Source: Cupriavidus metallidurans CH34 (GTDB lineage Bacteria; Pseudomonadota; Gammaproteobacteria; Burkholderiales; Burkholderiaceae). Taken from it: 64,000 nt of DNA. The notes below the pieces were generated by a model. It saw only the letters and a list, made by a program, of their open reading frames with translations, made no database searches and was not told the DNA's origin. Below are positions 1 to 8,481 of the stretch, one piece after another (position 1 is the stretch's first letter; the number at the start of each line of letters is the position of its first letter). The stretch covers positions 2,232,001 to 2,296,000 of the forward strand of contig NC_007973.1 in assembly GCF_000196015.1 (NCBI RefSeq), given 5' to 3'. Position numbers and translations under genes: made by a program.

Positions 1-383
1 TCGTCCATTTCCTCCTCGCGCAGGCTTTCCTCGAGCGCCCGGCGAATCAACTCGACCGCCTTGTCGACATCGAACGGCTTGGCCAGGTACTCGAACGCGC
101 CCCCCTGGAACGCGGCCACGGCGCTATCCAGGTCCGAGTAGGCCGTCATCACGATAACGGGCAGGCCCGGATGCCGCGCCTTGATGGCCTGCAGCAAATC
201 CAGGCCGGAACCGCCGGGCATTCGGATATCCGAAATCAGGACCTGCGGCTCGTCCTCTTCCAGCGCCGCGAGCACGTCGCGCACGTTGGTAAAACTGCGG
301 GAGAGCAGGCTTTCACGGGCAAGGGCCTTTTCCAGGACCCAGCGGATTGATTGATCGTCGTCGACTATCCAGATCGGCTTCAT
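1..383 (-). CDS. ntrC: Nitrogen regulation response regulator NtrC, N-terminal part (cut by window edge)
   Basis: Only the first ~127 codons are present. They translate to a receiver domain opening MKPIWIVDDDQSIRW, with the acidic pocket at D8-D10, the phospho-acceptor Asp52 in LISDIRMPGG and the conserved Lys in LAKPFDVD near residue 104. In this family a sigma-54 AAA+ domain and a Fis-type DNA-binding domain follow; they lie outside the window. NtrC phosphorylated by NtrB activates sigma-54 promoters during nitrogen limitation. It lies 95 bp downstream of ntrB on the same strand, in the glnA-ntrB-ntrC order usual for proteobacteria. The assignment to NtrC over other sigma-54 activators rests mainly on that neighbour. 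Confidence 0.93.
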   Translation of the reverse strand, partial: MKPIWIVDDDQSIRWVLEKALARESLLSRSFTNVRDVLAALEEDEPQVLISDIRMPGGSGLDLLQAIKARHPGLPVIVMTAYSDLDSAVAAFQGGAFEYLAKPFDVDKAVELIRRALEESLREEEMD

Positions 384-478
384 GTGCGTCGCTTGTCTGC
401 TCGGTGTCATGTGGTCTCCCGTATTCCCTGCTGATGGCAGGGCCCCGCGCCGCTCGCACCGTCTCGCCGATCGGGCGG

Positions 479-1642
479 TTAGTGCAATGGCAACAGGATA
501 CGGAAGTCGGTACAGCCCGGCTTGCTCTCGCATTCGATCAAGCCCTCGTGTTGCTGCACGAAGGTTTGAGCGAGTGTGAGACCGAGCCCGCTACCGCCAT
601 CCCTGCCCGAAACCAACGGATAGAAGATGCGCTCGCGAATGTCCTCGGGGATTCCCGGGCCGTTGTCAATCACATGCAAATCCAATGCCAGCTTGAAGAG
701 CCGCTTGGCGATCGTGACCTGCCGGGCCACCCGGGTCCGCAGGATGATCTGCGCATCGCCGCGCGCAACACGCTCGTGCAGCGCCTGGGCGGCGTTATGG
801 ACGATGTTCAGCACGGCCTGGATCAGTTGCTCCATATCGCCGCGCAATTCTGGCAAGCTGGCATCGTAGTCGCGCACGATTTCCAGCCCGTTGGGAAACT
901 CGGCCAGCACCACCGAGCGCACACGCTCCAGCACCTCGTGGATATTGAGGTCCGAGACGATGTGCGGATGGCGATGCGGCTCCAGCAGGCGGTCCACCAG
1001 CGTTTGCAGGCGGTCCGACTCCTTGATGATGACCTGCGTGTACTCCCGGAGTGCACGCTCGGGCAGCTCGAATTCGAGCAACTGGGCCGCGCCGCGAATC
1101 CCGCCCAGCGGGTTCTTGATCTCGTGAGCCAGATTGCGGATCAGTTCCTTGTTCGCCGAGGTCAGGTCAAGAATGCGCTCCTCGCGGTCACTGCGCACCT
1201 TCTGCTCGTTGAGCAGCACCTCGACCACCGCTGTGTTCGCGTAGCCTTCCACGCCACCGATTACCACGTGCGCGTGCATCGGTTCCTGCAATGGCGGCCG
1301 CAGGACCAGATCCTGCCTGCGCACGTCCACCTGCCGGGCCATCACCGTCTCGAACATGCTGTCGAGTTCTTCCGACGCCCCGAACAGGTCCGGCAGGGAC
1401 AGTTCCACCATGGCCTTGCGCGACACGGCAAAGCTGGCCTCCGCCGCCGGATTCGCGTAAATCACCCGCAGGCCCGGCTGGCGCACCAGCAGCACAGGGT
1501 TGGCCACTACATCCAGGCCCGGATGCAGGGCCGCGCCGCCCAGCGGCAGGATGTCCGCATCACGATCGGCCGGCTCGCCGGCGTCCGGCTTGCGGTCCGT
1601 TCCTGCTACCTTGCGGGACACTTCACGAATCAGGCGGCGCAT
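479..1642 (-). CDS. ntrB: Nitrogen regulation sensor histidine kinase NtrB (GlnL)
   Basis: Soluble 387-residue two-component kinase/phosphatase that controls NtrC in response to PII signalling. No membrane segment is visible. A PAS-like N-terminal region (about 40-150) precedes the H-box LAHEIKNPLGGIRGAAQLL with phospho-acceptor His173. An HATPase_c domain follows, with an N-box (IVHNAAQAL), DNGPGIP and GSGLGLTLA. The length is slightly above the E. coli protein, with the extra residues at the N-terminus. The ATG at 1642 is the first in frame. It sits 5 bp downstream of the DUF4124 gene and upstream of ntrC, so it is probably read through from that gene and possibly from glnA, although a terminator-like hairpin separates glnA from this group. 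Confidence 0.95.
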   Translation of the reverse strand: MRRLIREVSRKVAGTDRKPDAGEPADRDADILPLGGAALHPGLDVVANPVLLVRQPGLRVIYANPAAEASFAVSRKAMVELSLPDLFGASEELDSMFETVMARQVDVRRQDLVLRPPLQEPMHAHVVIGGVEGYANTAVVEVLLNEQKVRSDREERILDLTSANKELIRNLAHEIKNPLGGIRGAAQLLEFELPERALREYTQVIIKESDRLQTLVDRLLEPHRHPHIVSDLNIHEVLERVRSVVLAEFPNGLEIVRDYDASLPELRGDMEQLIQAVLNIVHNAAQALHERVARGDAQIILRTRVARQVTIAKRLFKLALDLHVIDNGPGIPEDIRERIFYPLVSGRDGGSGLGLTLAQTFVQQHEGLIECESKPGCTDFRILLPLH

Positions 1643-1647
1643 TCAAC

Positions 1648-2160
1648 TCAATCCTTCAAGCCGGAAAGCTCCCGGCGCAACGATGCCACATTGGCTTCGC
1701 TGCGGGTGATGTCGTCACGAAGCCGCGCGACGCGATCCAGGTACTTCTGATAATTGCGCTCGCCGCCCTGGCGCTCCGGCTCGCCGTTGTTGTACTCGGC
1801 GCGCAGGCCGGCCAACCTGGCCTCCTCGGTCTGCAGCTCGGTTTCCAGCACTGTGCGACGCTCGCTATCACGGCTCTTTTGCGTAGCGCTATCCACGCGC
1901 GGGAAGCTGGTCGGCGACGTAGCTGCCGCCGACTTGCCACCCGAAGGCGCGCCACCAGCGCGCGAGCCGGGTACGGTGACCACATCCGGCAGGTTCAGCC
2001 GCTTGCAGTCCTTGCTGTTGCCAGGATTGCCATTGCGGTACTCGGGCACGCCATCGGCGCCCTTACACATGTACACGTCGGACGACTGCGCGGCGGCAGG
2101 CCGGGCCCATGGCAACGCCATGGCCGCGACCATCACCAAAATGGGGAAGCCCACACGCAT
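1648..2160 (-). CDS. DUF4124-type secreted protein with C-terminal coiled coil
   Basis: About 170 residues from the preferred ATG at 2160, which begins a good signal peptide (MRVGFPILVMVAAMALPWARPAAAQ). A reading frame is open to an upstream start at 2229 without a recognisable ribosome site. After cleavage comes a short DUF4124-like module (SSDVYMCKGADGVPEYRNGN, with two cysteines), a low-complexity linker, and a charged heptad-like helix rich in Glu/Arg/Leu (roughly the last 70 residues), probably a coiled coil. DUF4124 proteins are periplasmic and have no assigned biochemical function. It sits between glnA and ntrB, a position occupied by similar small proteins in related beta-proteobacteria, but no role in nitrogen control can be read from the sequence. 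Confidence 0.8.
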   Translation of the reverse strand: MRVGFPILVMVAAMALPWARPAAAQSSDVYMCKGADGVPEYRNGNPGNSKDCKRLNLPDVVTVPGSRAGGAPSGGKSAAATSPTSFPRVDSATQKSRDSERRTVLETELQTEEARLAGLRAEYNNGEPERQGGERNYQKYLDRVARLRDDITRSEANVASLRRELSGLKD

Positions 2161-2269
2161 CTGGTGCGGCAACGCGCCGCTGGCATTGCTGAAGACCCTG
2201 CTCGAGATCGCTTCCATGAACATCGACATGTAGGTTAGGAAAAGAGCCCCATTCTAGCGATCAACGTGG

Positions 2270-2305
2270 CCGCAAAACAAAAAGGGACAGCCGAAGCCGC
2301 CCCTT
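2270..2305 (-). terminator. Rho-independent terminator of glnA
   Basis: On the minus strand a 10-bp stem (2296-2305 pairing with 2282-2291, two G-U pairs) is closed by a UUCG tetraloop. It is followed by a T-rich run (plus-strand aaaacaaaaa, 2274-2283). It lies about 45 bp after the glnA stop codon and before the DUF4124-ntrB-ntrC group, so it probably uncouples high glnA expression from ntrBC. Confidence 0.8.
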
Positions 2306-2350
2306 CCTGGTGCAACTGTTGCCCGGCCACAACCCGGCAACTCACTCGGC

Positions 2351-3766
2351 TTACAGCGAGTAGTACATGTCGAACTCAATCGGGTGAGTCGTCATGCGGA
2401 AACGCGTGACTTCTTCCATCTTCAGTTCGATGTAGGCGTCGAGCATCGAGTTCGAGAACACACCACCGCGGGTCAGGAACTCACGGTCGTTGTCCAGGTA
2501 CTCCAAGGCCTGATCCAGGCTCGAGCAGACGGTCGGGATCTTCGCGTCTTCTTCGGGCGGCAGATCGTACAGGTTCTTGTCGGCAGCTTCGCCCGGGTGG
2601 ATCTTGTTCATCACGCCATCCAGACCGGCCATCATCAGTGCCGAGAAGCCCAGGTACGGGTTCATCAGCGGATCCGGGAAGCGCGTTTCGATACGGCGAC
2701 CCTTCGGGTTGGACACGTACGGAATACGGATCGAAGCCGAACGGTTGCGAGCCGAGTAGGCCAGCTTCACCGGTGCCTCGAAGCCCGGCACCAGACGCTT
2801 GTACGAGTTCGTACCCGGATTGGTGATGGCGTTCAGCGCGCGAGCGTGCTTGATGATGCCGCCGATGTAGTACAGCGCGAATTCCGACAGGCCGGCGTAG
2901 CCGTTGCCCGCGAACAGGTTCTGACCGTCCTTCCAGATCGACTGGTGAACGTGCATGCCCGAACCGTTATCGCCCACGATCGGCTTCGGCATGAACGTGG
3001 CCGTCTTGCCGTAGGTGTGCGCGACGTTCTGAATCACGTACTTCTGCAGCTGGGTCCAGTCGGCGCGTTGCACCAGCGTGCTGAAGCGCGTGCCGATTTC
3101 GTTCTGGCCCTGGCCAGCCACTTCGTGGTGGTGCACTTCAACGGGGATGCCCAGCGATTCCAGAATCAGGCACATTTCCGAACGCATGTCCTGGAACGTG
3201 TCGATCGGGGCAACCGGGAAATAGCCGCCCTTCTTGCCCGGACGGTGACCGCTGTTGCCGTGCTCGAATTCCTTGCCCGACGACCACGGTGCTTCTTCCG
3301 ACTGGATCTTCACCGAGCAGCCTTGCATGTCGATGTTCCAGGTCACGCCGTCGAAGATGAAGAACTCGGGTTCCGGACCGAAGAAGGCGGTGTCGCCCAG
3401 GCCGGTGCTCTTCAGGTAGGCTTCAGCGCGCTTGGCGATCGAGCGCGGATCGCGGTCGTAGCCCTTGCCGTCCGACGGCTCGATCACGTCGCAGCTCAGC
3501 ACCAGCGTCGGCTCTTCGTAGAACGGGTCGATGTAGGCGGTACCCGAATCCGGCATGAGCAGCATGTCGGAGGCCTCGATACCCTTCCAGCCGGCGATGG
3601 ACGAACCATCAAAGGCGTGGCCGCTCTCGAACTTGTCTTCGTCGAAGTGCGACACCGGCACCGAGACGTGCTGTTCTTTGCCCTTGGTATCCGTGAAACG
3701 GAAATCGACGAACTTCACGTCGTTTTCGTTCACGAGCTTCATCACATCTGCAACGCTCTGCGCCAT
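2351..3766 (-). CDS. glnA: Glutamine synthetase type I (GS-I beta)
   Basis: Cytoplasmic dodecameric enzyme that makes glutamine from glutamate, ammonia and ATP. It has 471 residues, the usual GSI-beta length. Visible signatures are the beta-Grasp start [26 protein letters not shown] (53-60), metal ligands in FGPEPEFF (129-136), the ATP region [16 protein letters not shown] (261-276) and NRSASIRIP. The adenylylation site is Tyr400 in NLYDLPPEE, so activity is likely controlled by GlnE in addition to transcription. An acceptable ribosome site (CAGGAGAT) lies just upstream of the ATG. Upstream control is by a sigma-54 promoter and NtrC dyads; downstream lie ntrB and ntrC. Confidence 0.99.
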   Translation of the reverse strand: MAQSVADVMKLVNENDVKFVDFRFTDTKGKEQHVSVPVSHFDEDKFESGHAFDGSSIAGWKGIEASDMLLMPDSGTAYIDPFYEEPTLVLSCDVIEPSDGKGYDRDPRSIAKRAEAYLKSTGLGDTAFFGPEPEFFIFDGVTWNIDMQGCSVKIQSEEAPWSSGKEFEHGNSGHRPGKKGGYFPVAPIDTFQDMRSEMCLILESLGIPVEVHHHEVAGQGQNEIGTRFSTLVQRADWTQLQKYVIQNVAHTYGKTATFMPKPIVGDNGSGMHVHQSIWKDGQNLFAGNGYAGLSEFALYYIGGIIKHARALNAITNPGTNSYKRLVPGFEAPVKLAYSARNRSASIRIPYVSNPKGRRIETRFPDPLMNPYLGFSALMMAGLDGVMNKIHPGEAADKNLYDLPPEEDAKIPTVCSSLDQALEYLDNDREFLTRGGVFSNSMLDAYIELKMEEVTRFRMTTHPIEFDMYYSL

Positions 3767-3866
3767 GCCTATCTCCTGGAAATTCGGGCTGTAACTGGGA
3801 AAGTGGGTAAGCCAAAGTTGGTGCGGTCATCTGCCTGGACCGCCCCAAAAGGGACGTCGAATGTTA

Positions 3867-3881
3867 GCAGAAAGCGTGCCA
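3867..3881 (-). promoter_or_regulatory. Sigma-54 (RpoN) -24/-12 promoter of glnA
   Basis: The minus strand reads TGGCACG-CTTT-CTGC. This matches the sigma-54 consensus TGGCACG-N4-TTGC at all but one position, with the required spacing between the GG and GC doublets. The predicted start of transcription is about 12 bp further on (near 3855), giving a ~90-nt leader before the glnA ATG at 3766. NtrC-type sites lie about 200-260 bp upstream, a normal enhancer distance. Confidence 0.85.
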
Positions 3882-4047
3882 GCCGAAGCCACCTTTCCGC
3901 CTGCCAGACTCCCGACTTCCCGAAAAACGTGCACTGGCTTGGATTGGCGCGCACCGGAGCGAAAACACCGGATTGCATGCAATCCAGCCAATCAACTTGA
4001 TGCCTTGGCGAAGTGCACTGCCCGCGCACGCCGCTCACCCCAATCAA

Positions 4048-4122
4048 ACACCATAACGGTGCGCAATCCAAGGATTTGCACTGTTTATGTGCTCACCACG
4101 AAATTAGGCACCATATAGGTGC
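4048..4122. promoter_or_regulatory. Three phased NtrC-type binding sites upstream of glnA
   Basis: Three dyads match the NtrC core GCAC-N7-GTGC. Site 1 is 4048-4062 (ACAC...GTGC, CACC-N5-GGTG core). Site 2 is 4078-4092 (GCAC-N7-GTGC, perfect). Site 3 is 4108-4122 (GCACC-ATATA-GGTGC, perfect). Their centres are 4055, 4085 and 4115, exactly 30 bp apart, putting all three on roughly one face of the helix. They are upstream of the glnA sigma-54 element and so form a plausible enhancer. The rhodanese gene on the other strand starts 172 bp beyond site 3, so an effect there cannot be excluded. The rest of the 3767-4293 gap shows no other gene. Confidence 0.8.
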
Positions 4123-4293
4123 AACCCCATGGCACCACCACCGCGCCTTGCGTGGACATTTTTCGGGCCTGCCACAATGGCCGCGCTAGAATAACGCCGA
4201 TTCAGCCGGCTTCCCAGTGCCGCGTTGGCCTTGTTGCCCTTGCGCGGGCCAGCCCCCGCATTCCCTCCATTCTTATTGACTCCGTCACAGAAG

Positions 4294-4758
4294 ATGACTA
4301 CCCGAGACGAACTCCTCCAGGCCGCCCAGACGCGCAAGCAGCAAGACGAACTCGCCTATTACGGCGCCCTCACTCCGCAAGAGGCCTATGCGCTGCTGCA
4401 GGCCGAGCCGAAGGCCGTGCTGGTCGACGTGCGCACGCAGGCGGAACTGGATTGGGTGGGCGGCGTGGATCTGCCCGACGAGCAGTTCGCCCATATCGAA
4501 TGGATGTCGTATCCCGGCGGCGCCCAGAACGCCAACTTCGTGGCTGAACTGAAGGCGCGGGTACCGGCCGACGCGCCGGTGCTGTTCCTGTGCCGCAGCG
4601 CCGCCCGCTCGAAACACGCGGCGCGCGTGGCGACGGAAAACGGTTACCTGCTGGCGATGGATGTGCTCGAAGGCTTCGAAGGCAACCGCGACGACCATCA
4701 TCACCGCAAGACGGTGGAGGGCTGGTGCGTGCGCGGCCTGCCGTGGCATGGCGCCTGA
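4294..4758 (+). CDS. Single-domain rhodanese-like protein
   Basis: 154 residues with one rhodanese fold (about 25-145). The DVR motif (AVLVDVRTQAEL) and the active-site loop begin with Cys100 in FLCRSAARS; the loop is six residues after the Cys, as in sulfurtransferases. A short helical N-terminus (DELLQAAQTRKQQDELAYYGALTPQEAYALL) precedes it. No signal peptide, so cytoplasmic. The ATG at 4294 is chosen because translation from the upstream in-frame start at 4225 would add 23 unstructured residues. The physiological sulfur donor and acceptor cannot be told. It is divergent from glnA across the nitrogen-regulatory region and stops 28 bp before the converging cinA-like gene. Confidence 0.88.
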   Translation: MTTRDELLQAAQTRKQQDELAYYGALTPQEAYALLQAEPKAVLVDVRTQAELDWVGGVDLPDEQFAHIEWMSYPGGAQNANFVAELKARVPADAPVLFLCRSAARSKHAARVATENGYLLAMDVLEGFEGNRDDHHHRKTVEGWCVRGLPWHGA

Positions 4759-4786
4759 GCAGCGCCACGAATCATCGATACGCCGC

Positions 4787-5587
4787 TTACTGCTCGACGA
4801 TCTCGAAGCCCATCGCCCGGACCCCGTCGAGCAGCATCGCGTAAGCCGGCCCGACCATGTCGGCCGGCCCTTTTACGCCGAGGTCGATATGGCGCCGCAC
4901 AAATTTGTCGCCACGCGCGGCATCCCCGACTGATGGCAGGCTGAATACGCGAATACCGGCGAACGACGCCTCCACCTGCTCCATCAACGGCGTCAGCGTC
5001 GATTCGGGTGCCTCGAACACGTAGAAGGCGCGCGACACCTCGGTATCCTGATGGAACAGGTGCGCGTACCGGTTGTCCAGCACCCACTCCATCATCGGCC
5101 ACGCCATGACCGGGAAGCCCGGCATGAAATGGTGATCGGCCACCGAGAAACCCGGAATGCGGTTGTAGCTGTTCGGAATGATCCGGGCACCGACCGGAAA
5201 CTCCCCCATCTTGAAACGATGCTGGTTCTCTGGCTGATTCAGATCCGCCTTGACCGGATCGCCATTGGCCGTTTCCGCAATACGCAATGCGATCAGTTCG
5301 CGCGCCTCGGGGTGCAAGGCCAGATCCACGCCCAGCGCCGCGGCCACGCATTGGCGCGTGTGGTCGTCAGGCGTGGCACCGATGCCACCCGTGCAGAAGA
5401 CGATATCCGGGCCCGCCAGCGTGCGGCGTAGCGTGGCCGTGATGCGCTCGCGGTCGTCGCCGATGTACTCGGCCCAGTCCAGCGCCAGCCCGCGCGCGCC
5501 AAGTAGCTCGATGGCACGGCGCATGTGCTTGTCCTCGCGTCGACCGGAGAGAATCTCGTCGCCGATGACAATCAAACCAAAACCCAT
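4787..5587 (-). CDS. MoaB/CinA-N-type molybdopterin-binding domain protein
   Basis: 266 residues. A MoCF_biosynth domain occupies about 1-170: GLIVIGDEILSGRREDKH at the start, then FCTGGIGATPDDHT, the nucleotide/pterin-binding loop of the MogA/MoaB/CinA family. The C-terminal ~90 residues (KFVRRHIDLGVKGPADMVGPAYAMLLDG) do not look like the CinA nicotinamide-nucleotide amidase domain, so this is the short 'competence/damage-inducible protein A' form. Family members range from molybdopterin adenylyltransferases to ADP-ribose/NMN recycling enzymes, so function is unresolved. The next gene downstream on this strand is unrelated, and it converges with the rhodanese gene. Confidence 0.85.
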   Translation of the reverse strand: MGFGLIVIGDEILSGRREDKHMRRAIELLGARGLALDWAEYIGDDRERITATLRRTLAGPDIVFCTGGIGATPDDHTRQCVAAALGVDLALHPEARELIALRIAETANGDPVKADLNQPENQHRFKMGEFPVGARIIPNSYNRIPGFSVADHHFMPGFPVMAWPMMEWVLDNRYAHLFHQDTEVSRAFYVFEAPESTLTPLMEQVEASFAGIRVFSLPSVGDAARGDKFVRRHIDLGVKGPADMVGPAYAMLLDGVRAMGFEIVEQ

Positions 5588-5610
5588 GATGCGCTCGCTC
5601 AGAATTGTTT

Positions 5611-6486
5611 TCAGGAAGGCTCGATGCGGCGCACGTCAGAGGGCGCCAACTCGATCACGTCGGTAGCCAAGGGCGGTGGCGGCGCGGCAGCCGCGCGCTC
5701 CGCACGCAGATCCGCCAGCGCGCGCAGGCAGAAGTGGCCGAACCACAGCGCCGAGAAAATGAAGATCAGCACGTAAAGCCACAGCGTGCCGGCCAGCACC
5801 AGCGGGAACAGGAAGATGATGACAGCGGACCAGACCCACAGCAACGTCGGCGCGGAGCCGAGCAAGCCAACCGCCACACCGATCATCAGCAGCGGCACCC
5901 GATGGCGCTTCATGAGCGTCTTGCGTTCTTCGGCCGTGGCATGTTCCGCCAGCGCGTCGTAGGTCATTACGCGGTACGTCAGCCAGCCCCACAGCACCGG
6001 CGGAATCAGCGCGAAGAACGGCGGAATCAGCCATAACGGCAGCGTGATGAGGATCAGCACCAGGAAGATCAGGGTGCTACCGAGCGTCTGGAAGACGCTG
6101 CCGACGATGCTGCCCCCGTGAGACTTGGCCAGGTCCGGATAGCTGCGTTCGAGCTGCCTGACCACCACCGGCACCGAGAACAGGCTAATGAAGATCAGCA
6201 TCGACGCAATGACCAGCGGGATCGCCAGGGTCAGCACGAAGAGCGGCGCCACCACGCTGCGCAGCGACTGCAGGCCAAGCCAGTCGAGCATCGAGTAGAT
6301 CCAGCTCGTGAACACCGAGCCTTCGAGGATGGCGCGGGCCGTCCCCATGATCGGTTCCCAGCCCCACCAGATCAGGCCGCCCCAGAGGACGGTAGCGAGA
6401 ACGAATGGCACGATGGTCAGCATCAGCATCCGTGGATGCATCTGGCTGACCAGTGCGCGGCCAAACGAGCGGAAGATATCGTTCAT
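5611..6486 (-). CDS. EI24/CysZ-like inner-membrane protein
   Basis: 291 residues. At least four to six strongly hydrophobic segments are visible: LMLTIVPFVLATVLWGGLIWW; VVAPLFVLTLAIPLVIASML; a pair around residues 150-190 (STLIFLVLILITLPLWLIPP, FFALIPPVLWGWLTY); and a pair near 215-260. The repeated re-entrant-like hydrophobic pairs and the central YRVMTYDALAEHATAEER stretch fit the EI24 family (CysZ-related; CysZ is a sulfate permease). The C-terminus is a Pro/Ala-rich cytoplasmic tail. Sulfate transport is not established for this branch. It lies 23 bp upstream of the cinA-like gene on the same strand, so the two are probably co-transcribed. Confidence 0.82.
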   Translation of the reverse strand: MNDIFRSFGRALVSQMHPRMLMLTIVPFVLATVLWGGLIWWGWEPIMGTARAILEGSVFTSWIYSMLDWLGLQSLRSVVAPLFVLTLAIPLVIASMLIFISLFSVPVVVRQLERSYPDLAKSHGGSIVGSVFQTLGSTLIFLVLILITLPLWLIPPFFALIPPVLWGWLTYRVMTYDALAEHATAEERKTLMKRHRVPLLMIGVAVGLLGSAPTLLWVWSAVIIFLFPLVLAGTLWLYVLIFIFSALWFGHFCLRALADLRAERAAAAPPPPLATDVIELAPSDVRRIEPS

Positions 6487-6597
6487 GCGGCAAAGAGGTG
6501 AAAGAAGCCCTCGGAGCCTAGCACAGCCCGGCGATCGTGTTTCCGGAAACCCTCGGAAATGCGCGCGAAGTGGCGCTGGAGCCGACCAGAAAGGAAC

Positions 6598-7593
6598 CTA
6601 CCCCAGGCGCAGCAACCGCTTGATGCCAAGCCATTGCTGCGACAGGAAGCCATCGCCGTAGCTACGCGCACGCCCGGCAGGTGGCGGCATCTGGTCGCGG
6701 ATGCCGGTTGGATGATAGACGTCGGTGAAGTCCGCGGTGCCAAAAAGCATGTCCCACCAAGGGAAGATCACGCCATAGTTGCACCCGCCGAGCCGCGCGG
6801 GCTTTTCCGCCGTGGCGCGTTTTTCATGACCAAGCCCCACCGCGTGGTGCGTGCGATGGAAGCGCGGAGAAATCAGCAGGCGCTCGCCCAGCCAGCCGAA
6901 GTGCAGCCGCAGATTGGCGTGCTGCAGGCTCTGCAGCAATTGCGACAGCGCTACAAGCAGGACGTACTGCGACGGCTCGACCCCTACCGCCAGCGCAACA
7001 GCCGCGAAAACGAAATCGCGCAGAATATCGTCGAGCAGATGATTGCGGTTGTCGCTCCAGAGCGTCATTTGGCGCTGGCTGTGGTGCACCGCGTGCAGGC
7101 TCCACCACCAGCGGTACGTATGCGACAGCCGGTGATACCAGTAGTCGAGCAGGTCGAACAGCGCCAGATAGAGGGAAAAGCTGATCAGCGGGATCGACGT
7201 CACGCCGGGCCACCAGTCCTCGACGTTGACACGCTGCCAGCCCAGCAATCGCAGATGGCCTTCGATGCCATCCATCAACGGTGCCAGCAGGAAGAACATC
7301 GCTAGCCGGAACAGCCCCAGTCGATGGATGAGCGTGTAGAGGATATCGGTGCGAATGGCCGCGCGGTCGGTCACGACCTCAACCGGCCGCAGTCTCTCGA
7401 GCGGTCCGAGGATCAGGACCATCACGGCGATCTGGACCAACCCGACCAGCAGCCACTCCGTGCCGGTGAACGCGTCTTCGGCATAGCCACCGAAGCCGAG
7501 GTTATAAACCACGGGCAACACCACGTTCTGAAAGACCGTGGCTTCGATCTGGCCCACCCACAGGTTAAGCCAGTTGGTGAGCGCGTCCCACAT
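6598..7593 (-). CDS. Sterol desaturase/fatty-acid hydroxylase family membrane protein
   Basis: 331 residues with an N-terminal membrane span (EWLLVGLVQIAVMVLILGPLE) and further hydrophobic hairpins. It carries the di-iron histidine boxes of the family: YWYHRLSH, LHAVHHS, a HANLRLHFG element and RFHRTHHAVG. The family inserts oxygen into or desaturates long-chain lipids, sterols or hopanoid-like substrates at the inner membrane; the substrate cannot be inferred here. Its ATG shares one base with the stop codon of the polysaccharide deacetylase gene (TAATG), so the two are translationally coupled. With the beta-propeller gene upstream they make a three-gene operon at 6598-9468. Confidence 0.85.
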   Translation of the reverse strand: MWDALTNWLNLWVGQIEATVFQNVVLPVVYNLGFGGYAEDAFTGTEWLLVGLVQIAVMVLILGPLERLRPVEVVTDRAAIRTDILYTLIHRLGLFRLAMFFLLAPLMDGIEGHLRLLGWQRVNVEDWWPGVTSIPLISFSLYLALFDLLDYWYHRLSHTYRWWWSLHAVHHSQRQMTLWSDNRNHLLDDILRDFVFAAVALAVGVEPSQYVLLVALSQLLQSLQHANLRLHFGWLGERLLISPRFHRTHHAVGLGHEKRATAEKPARLGGCNYGVIFPWWDMLFGTADFTDVYHPTGIRDQMPPPAGRARSYGDGFLSQQWLGIKRLLRLG

Positions 7594-8468
7594 TACCGTT
7601 TGGCTCCCGATACTGACGATGTTTGAGGTTGTTCCCCCGCCTGCTCCACTCGCACCGGACCACGTTGCGCAATCCAGTGCTTGTACTGCGGATGCTCACG
7701 CAGCGTGGCGAAGCAGAAGCCCTTCTGCTCGAGCCCGCTGATCAGCGGCTCCAGCACGCCCGGCGCCCAGGGGTCCTTGCGCGACCAGATACCCAGGTGG
7801 GCCATCGTGATATCGCCATCGCGCAGATCGCGCAGCGCACGTTCGAGCAACATCTGGTTAGGGTAGCGTTCTGAGGACAGTTCGTCGCCGAGAAAACCGG
7901 CCGGCGCCCAGCCCACATGCTTGAAGCCGCATTGCTCGGCCCATGCCAGCGTCTTCGGCGACGTATGGCCACCCGGGGCGCGCCACAGCGGCACCATCGG
8001 CTGACCGGTCATCGACTGGAAGGCTTGCGCGCTCCGGCGCAGTTCCGTGCAGAACGATTCCTCGGTCATCGCCACGTCCTTGCCACCCTGCGCCCCGAAC
8101 TGCGGCCGCATGACGACCTTGCCGCCCTCGCCACCCTTCGCGCTGCGAAGGTAGACATGGTCAAACGTGTGGGTGCCAAAGGCATGACCGTCGGCAGCCA
8201 GCGATTTCCAGTAAGCCGCCCAAGTTGGATCCAGCGAATTGTCGTGGTTGACCGTGGGCTCGTTGGCCAGGAAGAACGTGGCGCGGATATGGTGCTTGCG
8301 CAACGTGCGAGCGATCAGTTCCGCCTGGCTCATGCTGCCAGTATCAAACGTCAGATAGAGCGTGCCGGCTCGGCAGGCTCCGGGGCTGGCGTCGGACGCC
8401 AGAGCAAGCGAGGCGCTCGCCAGCAACCCCGCCGCAGCCACCCCGATCCGGATCATCCAGTTGCGCAT
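7593..8468 (-). CDS. Periplasmic polysaccharide deacetylase (NodB-type)
   Basis: 291 residues from the ATG at 8468, which has a good ribosome site (AAGAAGGT) and starts a signal peptide (MRNWMIRIGVAAAGLLASASLALAS). The NodB homology domain starts with LYLTFDTG, where the usual TFDDG has Thr in place of the second Asp. Then come THTFDHVYL (metal His pair), a RAPGGHTSP motif and WAPAGFLGDE. Members remove acetyl groups from chitin-, peptidoglycan- or exopolysaccharide-type polymers. The D-to-T change in motif 1 leaves the catalytic first Asp but removes one usual metal ligand, so activity is not certain. It is followed, with a one-base overlap, by the hydroxylase gene. Confidence 0.85.
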   Translation of the reverse strand: MRNWMIRIGVAAAGLLASASLALASDASPGACRAGTLYLTFDTGSMSQAELIARTLRKHHIRATFFLANEPTVNHDNSLDPTWAAYWKSLAADGHAFGTHTFDHVYLRSAKGGEGGKVVMRPQFGAQGGKDVAMTEESFCTELRRSAQAFQSMTGQPMVPLWRAPGGHTSPKTLAWAEQCGFKHVGWAPAGFLGDELSSERYPNQMLLERALRDLRDGDITMAHLGIWSRKDPWAPGVLEPLISGLEQKGFCFATLREHPQYKHWIAQRGPVRVEQAGEQPQTSSVSGAKR

Positions 8469-8481
8469 GGCGCTGACCTTC

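Noticed and set aside
2384..4000. Open frame of about 540 codons antisense to glnA
   Set aside because: Composition is typical of GC-rich antisense frames and it continues through the sigma-54 promoter of glnA.
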